Shown here in pieces: positions 44,572 through 54,592 of a stretch of 64,000 nt of DNA. The position numbers and the translations under genes were made by a program. Numbering within the stretch: the first letter of the stretch is position 1; each line of letters begins with the position of its first letter. Source of the DNA: Arcobacter sp. EP1. Lineage in GTDB: Bacteria > Campylobacterota > Campylobacteria > Campylobacterales > Arcobacteraceae. The DNA lies in the NCBI GenBank assembly GCA_001655195.1, contig LPNY01000021.1, forward strand, positions 155,035-219,034. Reading direction: 5' to 3'. The notes beneath the pieces were generated by a model. The model saw only the letters and a list, made by a program, of their open reading frames with translations, was not told where the DNA came from and did no database searches.

Positions 44572-47105
44572 TAAATGAAATGAATTTAGAAGTTGAGGAC
44601 CTCATTGAAAAGGAAGCTTCGGACTTTGAAATATCCAAAGTTTTTAAAAGCTATATCAAAAACTATATCAATACAATTGATACCACCGTTGATACAACGG
44701 GAGGAAAAGACCTCTTTGTTAAACATACCAAAATAACCGATAAATTTCTCATCTCTTTATACAAATACGTTTTACGGAAACATTTTGGTTCTTACCAACC
44801 AATGAGTACCTCTATCCCTATTACGCTCATTGCCCTAGGTTCCTATGGAAGAGAACAACTTTGTATCTATTCAGATATTGATTTAATGATTTTATATGAA
44901 GAAGTACGAGGGTATAATCTAAAAGATATTATGGAAGAGTTTGTTACCTTAGCTTGGGATTGTGGACTTAAACTAGGTTCCAGAGTTCATGAACTAAAAG
45001 AGGTCGAAGAATCGGTCAAAGAAGATATCACAATTAAAACCTCTATTATTGAGTCTCGTCTTATTTATGGTTCAAAACATCTATGGTTTGGTTATGAAAA
45101 TGTTTTAACAACTATTCGAAAAACAAACCAACTTGAGTTTGTACATGAAAAACTACAAGAACATAAAAATAGACTGTTAAAATACCCATTGAGAATGGAA
45201 CCAAATATCAAAGATGGTTATGGGGGTATGCGTGAAGCAAACATGGTATTTTGGATGGGATATATTATTTATGGTGCAAAACGACTACGTGATTTAACCG
45301 GTGTAGAGTTTGATGAAAAAGAGTATCGAACCTATAGAAAATCTTTAGAGTATATTTTTCAAGTGAGAAACCATTTACATAATATTGCCAAGAAAAAGCT
45401 AGATGTGGTTAACTTTGACGTTTTACCCGAGCTTAGTGTTAGGCTTGGTTTTAAAGATACGGCTAGACGAACTAAAGAACGTCAAGCAATGGCAAATATT
45501 TTAGAAGCATTACATAATGTTCACTTCTTTACAACAGCCATGGTAAAGAAATTTACCAGAGTAGTTCTTTATGATGCAAAAAACTATAGTGCTATCAAAG
45601 CTATACGTTACAAAAAGAATATTTTTGTCCATGAAAATAAACTCTACACCTCTTTTAATGCAAAACCTAAAAAACTCACTGAACTGTTACAAGAACTAGT
45701 TCAACTACCTTCAACAGTACAAAAATTTGACCGTTCTTATATTTATAATACCAATAAAACCATTTTACCAACTAAACAGAGTAAAGCACAAAAGAACCTC
45801 ATCAAACAACTGTTATATAAAGAGTCGTTGTATCCAATCATTAAACTTCTTTATAATGCACGTATTTTTCAATCTATATTTCCTGTAACAAAACTCATCA
45901 TTGATCAGCCTCAATTTGATGGTTATCATGAACTACCAGTGGATGTTCACTCCATACGAGCACTAAAGTTCCTTGAAAATATTAATGATGATTTTGTTCA
46001 AAAAATTTATGATGATTTAGATAATGAATCACGTTCACTAGTACGTATTGCAACATTTTTCCATGACTTAGGAAAAGGTAGAAAAGAGGACCACCATAAA
46101 GCGGGTGAGTTACTATTTAAAGGAATGGCCAAAGGAATTGGATTAGATGTTAAACATACTCAAATCATTTCTAAACTGATTCGTTACCATAATATGATGA
46201 GTAAAGTTGCCACCAATGAAGATATCTATTCAGAAAAAGTCATCTTAACATTCACTGCACTCATGAAAGATAGACAATTTTTACGAATGTTATATGTTTT
46301 AACCTATGCAGATATCTCTGCTGTTGGAAAAAATATTTATAACAGTTCAACTGCCACATTACTAAAAGAGCTTTATACTCAATCACTACCTGCGTTCGAA
46401 AATACGCCATTGTTGAGTGAAAATGCACGACGTGTTGCAAAAATGTCTACTATTAAAAATCTTAAGAAATATAAAGAACTCTCTTCAATTATGAAAAAGA
46501 AGATTTCTTATATTGCATCCAACCAGATTTTCTTACAGCTTAAAGCCACTGATATTTTAGAGTTATCCATGAAAGCTCATAACATCAATGACTTTACCTA
46601 TAAAATAATTAATGATGACGTGTTAAAGATTCGAATTATTAGAGCAGTTCCATTAAACCTTGGGTATTTACTTGGAAAATTAGAGTTTTTAAATGTTGCT
46701 TCTATGAATATTTTTAAACTCTTTGATGAGAAAAAATGTTTTGAAGTAACCTTTACTGAAAAACTTGATGAGTCTGATTTACTTTTTGTTGAAGAGATTA
46801 TTCAAAACTCTTTTGATATGAGTAAAACAGTACGTCTGAAAACTATTGATGTTAAAGAAGAAGAGGTAGAAATTGATTGTAACCACACTTCATATTTAGC
46901 CTCAATGAAAATCAAAACCAAAGATCAAAAAGGTTTATTGGCTAATATCGCAAGAGTATTTGATGACTTTGGCGTGGAAATCGAAAGTGCTAAACTCTAT
47001 ACCAGCCGTGGAAAAGCAAGAGATTTATTCCTCATTGAAAAAAATGGTAACTTTGTTGTCAATGCGGATAAAATTACTGAACTTTTATGTAGTCAAGAGA
47101 GTTAA
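44568..47105 (+). CDS. glnD: PII uridylyltransferase/uridylyl-removing enzyme
   Basis: Bifunctional sensor of glutamine that modifies PII. The 845 aa contain the nucleotidyltransferase motif GSYGREQLCIYSDIDLMIL (91-109, with Asp103 and Asp105), NIKDGYGGMREANMVFW, the HD domain (FDGYHELPVDVHSIRALKFLE and FFHDLGKGRKEDHHKAGE), and two C-terminal ACT-like regions (last: KTKDQKGLLANIARVFDDFGVEIESAKLYT). It lies close to the two glnK genes, its likely substrates. Confidence 0.94.
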   Translation: MINEMNLEVEDLIEKEASDFEISKVFKSYIKNYINTIDTTVDTTGGKDLFVKHTKITDKFLISLYKYVLRKHFGSYQPMSTSIPITLIALGSYGREQLCIYSDIDLMILYEEVRGYNLKDIMEEFVTLAWDCGLKLGSRVHELKEVEESVKEDITIKTSIIESRLIYGSKHLWFGYENVLTTIRKTNQLEFVHEKLQEHKNRLLKYPLRMEPNIKDGYGGMREANMVFWMGYIIYGAKRLRDLTGVEFDEKEYRTYRKSLEYIFQVRNHLHNIAKKKLDVVNFDVLPELSVRLGFKDTARRTKERQAMANILEALHNVHFFTTAMVKKFTRVVLYDAKNYSAIKAIRYKKNIFVHENKLYTSFNAKPKKLTELLQELVQLPSTVQKFDRSYIYNTNKTILPTKQSKAQKNLIKQLLYKESLYPIIKLLYNARIFQSIFPVTKLIIDQPQFDGYHELPVDVHSIRALKFLENINDDFVQKIYDDLDNESRSLVRIATFFHDLGKGRKEDHHKAGELLFKGMAKGIGLDVKHTQIISKLIRYHNMMSKVATNEDIYSEKVILTFTALMKDRQFLRMLYVLTYADISAVGKNIYNSSTATLLKELYTQSLPAFENTPLLSENARRVAKMSTIKNLKKYKELSSIMKKKISYIASNQIFLQLKATDILELSMKAHNINDFTYKIINDDVLKIRIIRAVPLNLGYLLGKLEFLNVASMNIFKLFDEKKCFEVTFTEKLDESDLLFVEEIIQNSFDMSKTVRLKTIDVKEEEVEIDCNHTSYLASMKIKTKDQKGLLANIARVFDDFGVEIESAKLYTSRGKARDLFLIEKNGNFVVNADKITELLCSQES

Positions 47106-47117
47106 CTCTCTTACTAC
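47089..47117. terminator. Candidate bidirectional terminator between glnD and the acyltransferase fusion
   Basis: GTAGT-A-AGAGAG and CTCTCT-T-ACTAC pair around loop TTAA, with one bulged C; it covers both stop codons of the convergent genes, which are only 8 nt apart. No clear U run, so efficiency is uncertain. Confidence 0.5.
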
Positions 47118-50100
47118 ACATTAAATGATTCTGCACACTTTTGTTTAAGTGGAGTTATCATCTTTTTAACACTTCCATAATCTTTTTTACCACTACCTAA
47201 TTTTGGAATATGCTCAACGATGGTATAGATTGATGGAATCATTAGTTTATTCTCAAACTCTTTAATGACCTGTGACTTTAACTGGGTTAACTGTTCTTCT
47301 TGAATACCTGATAATAAAAGAACAATTTTCTCACCTTTTTTTTCATCTTTGATTGAAGTTGCTACATACTCTATTGCTTCATCTTCAATTATATTTGCTA
47401 GTTTTAACTCAATAGCACCAAGACTTACCATCTCACCACCTAGTTTTGCAAACCGTGAGTAACGGTCCAAAATCGTTAAGAACCCTTCATCATCAAATTT
47501 ACCTTTATCTCCAGTAACATACCAATGTTTTCCATCAATTGTGGTAATCACATCATTGGTTTTGGATTCATTGTTTAAATACCCTTTCATGATTTGCACA
47601 CCACCAATAAGTACCATACCCTCTTGCCCTATTGGTAAAACTTCGTTGTTTTCAGGGTTTACTATTTTTATTGAGGTTCCAGGAATTGGCATACCCACAC
47701 TTCCCTTTTTTTCACCCTTTTGGATATTTCCATCTGCCATTGCAACATTAGGTAAATTACAAGATGCCACAGGTGAAGTCTCTGTGGTTCCATACCCTTC
47801 TAAAATTGACTTTCCAAACTTCTTTTTAAAATCTGAATAAACTTTAGGTGATAATTTTTCAGCCCCTGCAACCACAAATCGTAAACTCTCAAACATGCAC
47901 GACTCAACTTTTTTATTCATAGTATAAAGCCGATAAAACGTCGATGTCCCAAACATCATTGTTGCTTTATATTTTTGAACAATTTTTCCAATTTCATACC
48001 CATCTGTTGGATCAGGATGAGCTACCATTCTTACCCCTTCAATTAATGGGAAGAAAGTTGTCACACAAATACCAAAAGCATGAAAAAGTGGCAAAGAGCC
48101 TACCATAGCATCCCCATCGTGGACATTTAACACTGAAGCAATCTGCTGTGTATTTCCTAAGATATTCATGTGAGACAGCTCAATACCTTTAGGAGTTCCT
48201 TCACTCCCACTACTAAACATGATTAATGCTGTTGCTTTTAATGGTACCTTTTTTACATGAAAAAGTTTGATTAAAAAACTTGGTAGTATTTTTACACTTA
48301 AAAAGGTTAAGATACCTTTACTTTTGGGAATACTCTCTTTAATGTCCTCTAAAAAAATCACCTCTAAATGCTCTAAGAGTTTCTCTAAGTTCATACCTTT
48401 TTCTTTGAGTTTTAAAAGAAACTTTTTTGAAGTGACTAAGGATTTAATATCAGCGCTTTGAACGCTTTTAATCAACGAATCAACCTCAGCAGTATAGTTT
48501 AAATTTACAGCTGTTTTCCCCATCATTAAAACCGAAGTATTAACAAAAGCTCCAGCGGCTGTTGTAGGAATCATCAAAGCAATATTTTGTCCCTTAAGTT
48601 TCGTTTTTAGGGCATCTTTAAACACAATACTCGCTGTTAAAAACTTTTCACCACTGAGCTCAATACCAGTAGAGTCAGCTACAATTAAATGTTTACCAAC
48701 TTCTTTCATCTTAGAAACAATTTCACACGGAAGTGATTCTAACATCTTTATATGCTTTTTCCACGACTCAATTGTTAAATTCATCACTTTGTGTTTTACA
48801 AATTCAGCTGTTGCTGTCTGTTTATTAAAAGGTTTAGAAAATGAAACCGTTACACTATTGGTTCGATAGGATTTAACAAACTTTTTATTAGCCCTGCTAA
48901 ACATACTCTCCCACAACCCTCGAATATAAAAAGCAACCACAGGAACATCAGAGTTTGTCATTTTAAGAGCTAACTCAAAACCTCGTTTGAACTCTCCTAA
49001 GTGTCCATTATAAGTTATACCGCCTTCTGGGAATAGAACTACAACTTTTCCTTCATCTAAGGCACGTGCCACTTGTTTAATACTACTTTTACTAGAAGCT
49101 GATGCAATTGGGATGATATTAAAAAACTTTAAAAACCACCGTAAAAACCACTTGTCATAAATGGTTTTATCCATTACAAAACTAATCTCTCGAGGTGTCG
49201 ACATTTGTAAAATTGCCCAATCTAACCATGAAACATGATTTCCTAGCAATAAAACTCCACCACTTGAAGGCATGTTTTTAAGTCCTGTTACCTCTAACTT
49301 GTATCGTAACCCAACAATAAACTTTACAAAAAAGTAAACCATAGATTGGGGCAGTTGGGTCATAGTATAAATAGCACCTATGATTGTAATAAACAGAATA
49401 ATATAAATTGTTGTTAACGTATCAAAATGATTTAAAGAAACAATAGTCGTCATACATAAAATCAAAAACATAAACAACGATTGATACCAATTATTCCCTG
49501 CTAAAATAGTTCCAAGTCTATTAATATTGGCATTAAACTGAATGAGCGCATTTAAGGGAACGACAAAAAAACCACCACACATACCAAACACTAAGAATGA
49601 TAACATGAGTCCTGTCGTACTCTCAACAAGTGTTGATGTATAAATCATCACTGCCATTCCAACTGCTGCAAGAGGTATGGTTCCTGTTTCAATATAGTTT
49701 TTTGAAATCTTTGAATAAATATAAGACCCCAATGCAATACCAATACCTGAACTAGCTAACACTCCATTGATAACAAACACATTGGTGATTTCTAAATACT
49801 CTTTGGCATAAGCTGGAAATACAGCTAACATACCTTGAGAAATTCCCCAAAAAACAGATAACCCAATTACACAGAGTAAAATCACATGATTTGAACTAAT
49901 CTCTTTTAGATTTGTTCGTAATAGTTTCCCTTGAAAATAGGCTTTTTTATCTAAGATTTTTTTCTTATCAACTTGGAAATTTGTATCTATTTTTTTCAAG
50001 ATTAAAAAAGAGGCTGCCATCTCAATAGCACCAATTAGCGCAATATAAAAAGTCAATGGTAAAAATTTATTCAGTAATACTTCTTTTGAACTGATTAAAT

Positions 50101-50599
50101 CATAATTGTGTGCACTATAGATTGATTCAAACCAAAAAGAAAATACTCCCATAGTTAATAAAATAGCAATCATAGAGACAGCTTGTACAGCAGAGTTTCC
50201 ACGACTTAAATGCTCTTTTTCATACAAATTAATAATAATCCCAAACTTAGCAGGTGAGTAAATAGCACTTTGAACTGCTAATAAGAATAGCACAAACATT
50301 GCCAAATAAAAACTACTCAAACTATAAGCAATAATCATAAGAACAGATAAAGAAAACGAAGAAAGTGCCCCATACACAAGGACATCTTTTTTGTCATAAT
50401 TATCACTAAGATAACCTGAAAGTGAAAACAGTAGTAAAAAAGGTAAAAGTATCAAAGCATTGATAATCGAAATATAAACAACTTGAACACTGCCATCAAA
50501 AATTTTAAAAGCGACATTTTGTAACAGTATTTTATGAGAGATATCCACTGCCACATTACAGAAAATGACAAATAAAAAAACAAGTTTAAGTGTGCGCAA
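47114..50599 (-). CDS. aas: MFS transporter - PlsC acyltransferase - acyl-ACP synthetase fusion
   Basis: Three-part inner-membrane protein of 1,161 aa. Residues 1-~410 are a 12-helix MFS domain like the lysophospholipid flippase LplT. Residues ~430-630 are a PlsC-type acyltransferase (LGNHVSWLDWAIL with the HxxxxD motif; FPEGGITYNGHLGEFKRGF). Residues ~640-1150 are an AMP-forming acyl ligase (LIMFSSGSEGTPKGIELSH, GYGTTETSPVASCN, YVTGDKGKFDDEGFLTILDR). Together they could flip, re-acylate and activate fatty acid for phospholipid repair, the Aas/LplT pathway of E. coli in one chain. Confidence 0.9.
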   Translation of the reverse strand: MRTLKLVFLFVIFCNVAVDISHKILLQNVAFKIFDGSVQVVYISIINALILLPFLLLFSLSGYLSDNYDKKDVLVYGALSSFSLSVLMIIAYSLSSFYLAMFVLFLLAVQSAIYSPAKFGIIINLYEKEHLSRGNSAVQAVSMIAILLTMGVFSFWFESIYSAHNYDLISSKEVLLNKFLPLTFYIALIGAIEMAASFLILKKIDTNFQVDKKKILDKKAYFQGKLLRTNLKEISSNHVILLCVIGLSVFWGISQGMLAVFPAYAKEYLEITNVFVINGVLASSGIGIALGSYIYSKISKNYIETGTIPLAAVGMAVMIYTSTLVESTTGLMLSFLVFGMCGGFFVVPLNALIQFNANINRLGTILAGNNWYQSLFMFLILCMTTIVSLNHFDTLTTIYIILFITIIGAIYTMTQLPQSMVYFFVKFIVGLRYKLEVTGLKNMPSSGGVLLLGNHVSWLDWAILQMSTPREISFVMDKTIYDKWFLRWFLKFFNIIPIASASSKSSIKQVARALDEGKVVVLFPEGGITYNGHLGEFKRGFELALKMTNSDVPVVAFYIRGLWESMFSRANKKFVKSYRTNSVTVSFSKPFNKQTATAEFVKHKVMNLTIESWKKHIKMLESLPCEIVSKMKEVGKHLIVADSTGIELSGEKFLTASIVFKDALKTKLKGQNIALMIPTTAAGAFVNTSVLMMGKTAVNLNYTAEVDSLIKSVQSADIKSLVTSKKFLLKLKEKGMNLEKLLEHLEVIFLEDIKESIPKSKGILTFLSVKILPSFLIKLFHVKKVPLKATALIMFSSGSEGTPKGIELSHMNILGNTQQIASVLNVHDGDAMVGSLPLFHAFGICVTTFFPLIEGVRMVAHPDPTDGYEIGKIVQKYKATMMFGTSTFYRLYTMNKKVESCMFESLRFVVAGAEKLSPKVYSDFKKKFGKSILEGYGTTETSPVASCNLPNVAMADGNIQKGEKKGSVGMPIPGTSIKIVNPENNEVLPIGQEGMVLIGGVQIMKGYLNNESKTNDVITTIDGKHWYVTGDKGKFDDEGFLTILDRYSRFAKLGGEMVSLGAIELKLANIIEDEAIEYVATSIKDEKKGEKIVLLLSGIQEEQLTQLKSQVIKEFENKLMIPSIYTIVEHIPKLGSGKKDYGSVKKMITPLKQKCAESFNV

Positions 50600-50660
50600 G
50601 CTAATAGGTAATCCTTTTAAATATTTACAATTAGAATACCCTATTTTAGCAACAATCTGA

Positions 50661-51563
50661 TTACGCTTTACTCAAACCTTTTTTATGTCGGTAAGATTTA
50701 ACGATACTATCCAAAGAAAAAATCAATAATGCAATCCAAATCAATACAAATGTCACCATCTTATTGCTATTAAAAGGTTCATCGTAAATAAAAATTGCAA
50801 CACTAAATGCCATAGTAGGTCCAATATACTGAAAAAACCCTAACGTTGCTAATTTCATTCGCGTTGCAGCACCATTAAACAGTAATAATGGAATAACCGT
50901 TACCAATCCAGTTAATGTTAACATCCATGCAATATAGTGATCATCTTGTGTTATAGCTAGGTTAGAAAAATCATACGCATACCAAATGTATATTAAGGCA
51001 AATGGCATGAGAATTAAAATTTCAATAAACAATCCTACTATGGAACCAAGGTTGACTTTTTTTCGTACTAATCCATAAAAACCAAAAGTAAACGCTAACG
51101 CCAGAGAGATAAAAGGAATCGTTCCTAAAGTAATTAGCTGATAAACCACCGCTAATACTGCAATAAAAATAGCAATGTTTTGATTTCGAGTAAGACGCTC
51201 CTTTAAAAATAAAAAGCCTAATAATACATTAACTAAAGGATTGATGTAATAACCTAAAGAAGCTTCAATAATACGTTCATTAGCAACGGCCCAAATAAAA
51301 ATCAACCAGTTAATAGAAGCAAACATTGTTGAGAAAAAAAGATATTTTATTTTTGTAAAGTCTTTAATTGTCACCATAAAAGATTTAAACTCTTTTTTAA
51401 ATAATAAAAAAGGAAGAAGCGTAAAAAATGAAAAGATAATACGATATAACAACACTTCAAATGAGTCAACACTGCCGACTTCTTTAAAATAGATGGGAGA
51501 AATCCCACCCCAAAATAAAAAAGCTGTTATTGCAAAAAGGTAACCTTTAGAGTGCTCAGCCAC
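50661..51563 (-). CDS. rarD: RarD-type EamA permease
   Basis: Ten-helix transporter, 300 aa, of the drug/metabolite superfamily. KGYLFAITAFLFWGGISPIYFKEV, INWLIFIWAVANERIIEASLGYYINPLVNVLLGFLFLKERL, and FNGAATRMKLATLGFFQYIGPTMAF are the RarD hallmarks. The substrate of RarD proteins is not established. Its start overlaps the CopZ-like gene by 8 nt. Confidence 0.92.
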   Translation of the reverse strand: MAEHSKGYLFAITAFLFWGGISPIYFKEVGSVDSFEVLLYRIIFSFFTLLPFLLFKKEFKSFMVTIKDFTKIKYLFFSTMFASINWLIFIWAVANERIIEASLGYYINPLVNVLLGFLFLKERLTRNQNIAIFIAVLAVVYQLITLGTIPFISLALAFTFGFYGLVRKKVNLGSIVGLFIEILILMPFALIYIWYAYDFSNLAITQDDHYIAWMLTLTGLVTVIPLLLFNGAATRMKLATLGFFQYIGPTMAFSVAIFIYDEPFNSNKMVTFVLIWIALLIFSLDSIVKSYRHKKGLSKA

Positions 51564-51957
51564 GCTTTGCTTTCAGTAGCTTTTTGATTTCTCCTAAACA
51601 ACAGCTTGCATACGGATTACGTGTACCACAAGCACAAGGGTACTCTTCCATTTTTGTTTCAATATAACCTAAAGTATTTTCGTTGAGTTGAGATTTTTTG
51701 ATATTATAACAGTAACACACAAGAGCATCAGAACTTGAGCTTTGCTTATAACCTACTTCTTTATTGAGTTGATGGGTTAAAAATTCATTCATAATATTAA
51801 AATAGACCACCTCACAGTGAGTATTTTTACATATATAGTAATTAAAATGCTCTTTAAGATATGAAATATCGTCCACATGATGTTTCATCTTTTTAAGGCT
51901 TATTTTTTTACCTTTTTTAGCACATTTTGGGCACTGACCATCAACTTTAAAAATCAT
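51556..51957 (-). CDS. CopZ-like Cys-rich metal/iron-sulfur protein
   Basis: A 133-residue cytoplasmic protein with about ten Cys. CPKCAKKGKKISLKKMKHHV, then CKNTHCEVVYF, match the N-terminal zinc-binding (zf_CopZ) domain; VCYCYNIKKSQL resembles a BFD-like [2Fe-2S] site, and PCACGTRNPYASCC closes the set. In Archaeoglobus CopZ such domains precede a copper-chaperone fold, which is absent here. It lies just after the arsenic operon, so a role in metal or metalloid handling is plausible but unproven. Confidence 0.75.
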   Translation of the reverse strand: MIFKVDGQCPKCAKKGKKISLKKMKHHVDDISYLKEHFNYYICKNTHCEVVYFNIMNEFLTHQLNKEVGYKQSSSSDALVCYCYNIKKSQLNENTLGYIETKMEEYPCACGTRNPYASCCLGEIKKLLKAKRG

Positions 51958-52012
51958 TTTTATCCTTTAAAGGTGTATTATAACATAGCAAATGTATTTG
52001 GATATGACTTTT

Positions 52013-53779
52013 TTATACTAATTTTTCTAAACTAGCCTCGTTGTTAATCTCATCGGAAATCCAAGGAGAAATAACAAGTTTTTGACTCAATTCACTTTTA
52101 ATTTCATGAATATATTTTAACTCATTTAATCCTTTTTGACATAAAAGATTATTGCTACTTTTTGTTAATGCAAAACTTCTATTTATCACCCATGCAAAGG
52201 GCTCAATATTGGCTCTTTTTAAATCTTCTTGTAAATCTTTTGCTTCATGGGTTGGTGTTGCTTCTGCAAGTGCAACCAATAAGATTTTGGTAAACTTTTT
52301 ATCTTTGATTCTAGGTAATAAAGAGACCAGTTCATCACTCATTTCATTATTTGAATTTTTTAAAATTTCTTTATGATAAGCACTTGAAGCATCAAGTAGT
52401 AAAAGAGTATGCCCTGTTGGAGCAGTGTCAAGAACAACAAATCGATCTTTAGCTTTTGCTACTGTTTTAGCAAAGGCTTCAAAAATAGCAATCTCTTCAA
52501 TACACGGGCTACTTAACTCCTCTTTGAGTAATGCCATATCATCATCATTTAATTTGCCTTCATTTTTTTTAATTACTGCATCTACATGTCTTTTTGTTTC
52601 AATTTCAGGATCAATTTTCTCAATAATAAGGTTTTCATTATCTTGAGCAATATACTCTAAATGTGCTGCTGGATCAGTTGTAGAAAGTGTTACGTTGTGC
52701 CCTTTAGCCACAAGTTTTGAAGCAATAAGTGAAGCCACTGTTGTTTTACCAACACCACCTTTACCCATAGTCATAATCAAACCACTACCATCTTGTTCAA
52801 ATTCATCAATCAAAGTTGACCATGAATTAATACCCAATAGTGCCTCATCTAACTCTTTTTCTAACTCTTTTTTTACACCTTCAAACTCCAAAGCAATCTC
52901 TTCATTGACAATTGCACGTAAGCTTTGAACACCCAGAACACCTTTAGGATAAAATCCAACATTAGTATGTTCTAAATTTTCTAAAGAAATAGGAAGTGAA
53001 TCAATCGCCTCTTTTGATTTTAGACAGAAGGCTTTTGCAATTGTATCGTCATCATTACTTTGGAAAACACCATTAATCACTAAATGTTGATTTTGCATAC
53101 CCTGATTGGACAACTCCAAACTCGCTTTTGAAGCTTCAATCAACGATAACTTCTCAGCTCGTGCAACTAAAATAAGTAATGTCTTTTCAGAATCTTTAAG
53201 ATTATCAACAACATTATCATAAAGTTTTTTGTACTCTGCCAATCCTGACACAGGGCCTAAGCATGAACTTCCCGTGCTATTATCAGCAATAAAGTCATTC
53301 CATGCACTAGGAAGTGAAAGCAGTCGTAAAGTATGTCCTGTAGGTGCAGTATCCAATATAATATGGTCATAATATGAAACAATATCCTCATCACCTACAT
53401 ATTTAGAGAACTCATTAAAGCCTGCAATCTCAACAGTACATGCACCACTTAACTGCTCTTCCATTTGTTCAATGGCTTCTTTAGGCAAAATTCCACGATA
53501 GGGTCCTACCATTTTTTCTTTATACTCATGGGCCGCAACAACAGGGTTGATATTCATTGCCCATAAATTTTTAACGCCATTAACAAGTGTTGGAGCTGAA
53601 CTTAAAGTCGTATCTAATACTTCATCAAGGTTTGAAGCAGGGTCAGTTGAAATAAGAAGTACTTTTTTGTTTTTATCTGCAAGTGCCACAGATATAGCAC
53701 AGGACATTGAGGTTTTTCCTACACCTCCTTTTCCAGTAAAAAAAAGAAACTGTGGTATTTTACAAAGTAAGTTTTTCAT
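52013..53779 (-). CDS. arsA: Arsenical pump-driving ATPase ArsA
   Basis: Soluble two-domain ATPase that binds As(III)/Sb(III) and drives ArsB. The 588 aa carry two P-loops, TGKGGVGKTS near 15-24 and MGKGGVGKTT near the middle, and two copies of the DTAPTGHTLRLL signal segment. Cys at SGACTVEIAGF and SSPCIEEIAIF are in the metalloid-site positions. I start at ATG 53779, 1 nt after the arsD stop; an upstream TTG (53812) would overlap arsD. Last gene of the ars operon proper. Confidence 0.94.
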   Translation of the reverse strand: MKNLLCKIPQFLFFTGKGGVGKTSMSCAISVALADKNKKVLLISTDPASNLDEVLDTTLSSAPTLVNGVKNLWAMNINPVVAAHEYKEKMVGPYRGILPKEAIEQMEEQLSGACTVEIAGFNEFSKYVGDEDIVSYYDHIILDTAPTGHTLRLLSLPSAWNDFIADNSTGSSCLGPVSGLAEYKKLYDNVVDNLKDSEKTLLILVARAEKLSLIEASKASLELSNQGMQNQHLVINGVFQSNDDDTIAKAFCLKSKEAIDSLPISLENLEHTNVGFYPKGVLGVQSLRAIVNEEIALEFEGVKKELEKELDEALLGINSWSTLIDEFEQDGSGLIMTMGKGGVGKTTVASLIASKLVAKGHNVTLSTTDPAAHLEYIAQDNENLIIEKIDPEIETKRHVDAVIKKNEGKLNDDDMALLKEELSSPCIEEIAIFEAFAKTVAKAKDRFVVLDTAPTGHTLLLLDASSAYHKEILKNSNNEMSDELVSLLPRIKDKKFTKILLVALAEATPTHEAKDLQEDLKRANIEPFAWVINRSFALTKSSNNLLCQKGLNELKYIHEIKSELSQKLVISPWISDEINNEASLEKLV

Positions 53780-53780
53780 A

Positions 53781-54110
53781 CTAAAACTTTGCAACAAACG
53801 ATGCAAGTCCAAGTTTTGAACTCAATTGAGGAACAGAAGGATAAACACCTTTAAAAACCACTTCATCATCAATAAAAAATAGTGGTAAAGAATCAACACC
53901 CTCTTCGTTTAATAGGCGTGCTACTTCACTATTTGTTACGTACTCAGCAGGTTCAGTTGTTAAACCATATCGGTTTACTTCAAACTTCTCTTTATCCAGA
54001 GTAGTTAAAAAATTAGCAAGTTGCACTAAAGTTGTATCCACATCAGTTCCACAAACACCTGTGGGACAACACATCGCGGGGTCATATATATTTAATATTT
54101 TTTTACTCAT
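53781..54110 (-). CDS. arsD: Arsenic metallochaperone ArsD
   Basis: Delivers As(III) to ArsA. The 109 aa have the vicinal Cys pair in YDPAMCCPTGVCG (Cys13-Cys14 and Cys19) needed for transfer, followed by the thioredoxin-like fold with SLPLFFIDDEVVFKGVYPS. The C-terminal Cys pairs found in some plasmid ArsD proteins are absent, which is common. It sits between arsC and arsA, the usual ArsD-ArsA pairing. Confidence 0.94.
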   Translation of the reverse strand: MSKKILNIYDPAMCCPTGVCGTDVDTTLVQLANFLTTLDKEKFEVNRYGLTTEPAEYVTNSEVARLLNEEGVDSLPLFFIDDEVVFKGVYPSVPQLSSKLGLASFVAKF

Positions 54111-54149
54111 AATTTACTTCTTTATAATATTTTATTGATTGTTTAGTAT

Positions 54150-54554
54150 TTACAGACCTAATTCTTTTTTTACTTTTGGTAATAATGTCTCTAAAATTTC
54201 TTCATATGTTGCTTCAAAAGCAGCAAAATCTTTACCATCTGGGTCTTCAAATCCTACATGAATAACTTTAACTGCTTTTGGAAACATTGGACAGGTTTCA
54301 TTGGCATGACCACATACAGTTACTACTAAATCATACTCATTGTCAATAACAGTATCAATTACTTTTGAATGGTATTCTTCTTTCCAGATACCTTTTTGTT
54401 CTAATAATTTTTTTGCATTTGGGTTCACTCGACCACTTGCTTTTACACCTGAGGAATCAGAGCTTGCGCCCTCAACAAAAGCATTGATTTGAGCTTCTGC
54501 AATAATACTTCGACAACTGTTTCCTGTACATAAGATTAATACTTTTTTTTCCAT
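54150..54554 (-). CDS. arsC: Arsenate reductase ArsC (thioredoxin-dependent type)
   Basis: Reduces arsenate to arsenite for export. The 134 aa belong to the low-molecular-weight phosphatase fold: LCTGNSCRS is the CX5R loop with nucleophile Cys9, and Cys81 and Cys88 in VCGHANETCPMF complete the thiol relay as in S. aureus ArsC. This is unrelated in fold to the Spx/ArsC-like selenoprotein at 16.5 kb. The PDGKDFAAFEATYEEI region is also typical. Confidence 0.95.
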   Translation of the reverse strand: MEKKVLILCTGNSCRSIIAEAQINAFVEGASSDSSGVKASGRVNPNAKKLLEQKGIWKEEYHSKVIDTVIDNEYDLVVTVCGHANETCPMFPKAVKVIHVGFEDPDGKDFAAFEATYEEILETLLPKVKKELGL

Positions 54555-54592
54555 CTAATTTTTCCTTTTTTTAATTTTATTTTCCACTTTTT

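Noticed and set aside
53780-53812. TTG start of arsA inside arsD
   Set aside because: The extra 11 residues precede the normal ArsA start and overlap arsD; ATG 53779 fits better despite a weak ribosome binding site.
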